From Streptomyces erythrochromogenes (lineage in GTDB: Bacteria; Actinomycetota; Actinomycetes; Streptomycetales; Streptomycetaceae): 64,000 bases of DNA. The stretch spans positions 1-64,000 of the forward strand of contig NZ_CP108036.1 in assembly GCF_036170895.1 (NCBI RefSeq). Direction: 5' to 3'. Shown here piece after piece: positions 63,879-64,000 of this stretch (positions are counted from its first letter, which is position 1; every line of letters begins with the position of its first letter). The translations under genes were made by a program, and so were the position numbers. The notes below the pieces were generated by a model that was not told the DNA's origin, made no database searches, and saw only the letters and a list, made by a program, of their open reading frames with translations.

Positions 63879-64000
63879 GTGGGAATCTTCGACAGACGCA
63901 GACGCCAGCGGGAGGCAGCGCAAGATGCCGAATGGAGTGCCCGCTTGACGCCATGATCGCGCAGGCAGAAGCCGGCCGACACTTCATCGCGCCCGCTACA
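63879..64000 (+). pseudogene. Possible start of a gene running off the window, frameshifted
   Basis: GTG 63879 after GGAGGC begins VGIFDRRRRQREAAQDAEWS, but stops at a TGA near 63952. With one base added the reading would continue AMIAQAEAGRHFIAPAT to the window end. Too little is present to judge. Confidence 0.25.

Overview
The window has the high G+C content, GTG starts and gene families of a Streptomyces-type actinomycete, and it looks like the terminal part of a linear replicon (a chromosome arm or a linear plasmid). The evidence is the run of tight hairpins in the first 290 bases, a TtrA-like telomere-proximal helicase just inside them, a decayed terminal-protein (tpg) gene near 54 kb, and the many truncated genes and transposase remnants. 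Core housekeeping genes are absent, apart from a stand-alone nrdR copy.

Region by region. 0-3.4 kb: hairpin array, a small gene and the TtrA-like helicase. 3.5-13 kb: a conflict/defence-looking block. It holds a two-winged-helix unknown, orphan nrdR, a three-gene overlapping operon that matches the ABC-three-component (ABC-3C) architecture (DUF4297-like nuclease effector, winged-helix middle component, SMC-like ABC ATPase with zinc motif), a convergent gene fusing a related nuclease-like domain to a Ser/Thr kinase, and another unknown. 13-15 kb: a helicase scrap and an integrase remnant. 14.6-27.4 kb: a 2518-residue secreted RHS toxin with ricin-lectin insert, HINT domain and nuclease-like tip, its candidate immunity gene, and a divergent DNRLRE/FG-GAP secreted protein with a membrane-anchored helical protein. 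27.4-33.7 kb: small-gene operon and its partial duplicate, an IS5-type transposase, an ISL3 remnant and a HEAT-like gene. 33.7-39.4 kb: a type VII-type polymorphic toxin module (DUF6177, DUF6507, WXG-like N-terminus with PD-(D/E)XK tip, immunity gene), transcribed as overlapping genes. 39.6-40.7 kb: a complete IS5-family element with inverted repeats and a TAA target duplication. 41.2-48.1 kb: a second RHS toxin and a membrane-anchored immunity candidate. 48-64 kb: a two-component system with a VanJ-type membrane phosphoesterase, a lipoprotein behind paired hairpins, a sulfatase, small unknown genes and many pseudogenes (AurF-type oxygenase, DHFR-family, tpg, acyl-CoA oxidase, Tn3 transposase and resolvase, DUF1524 nuclease, trypsin).

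Taken together, the window is an arm-end arsenal. It has an intracellular nuclease-effector defence block and three separate polymorphic toxin-immunity modules, embedded in DNA that is being rearranged by insertion sequences and recombination. The least-described part is 5.5-11.6 kb, where an ABC-3C operon converges, six bases apart, on a nuclease-like/kinase fusion whose first domain resembles the operon's own effector. All functional statements rest on motif reading, without database searches.
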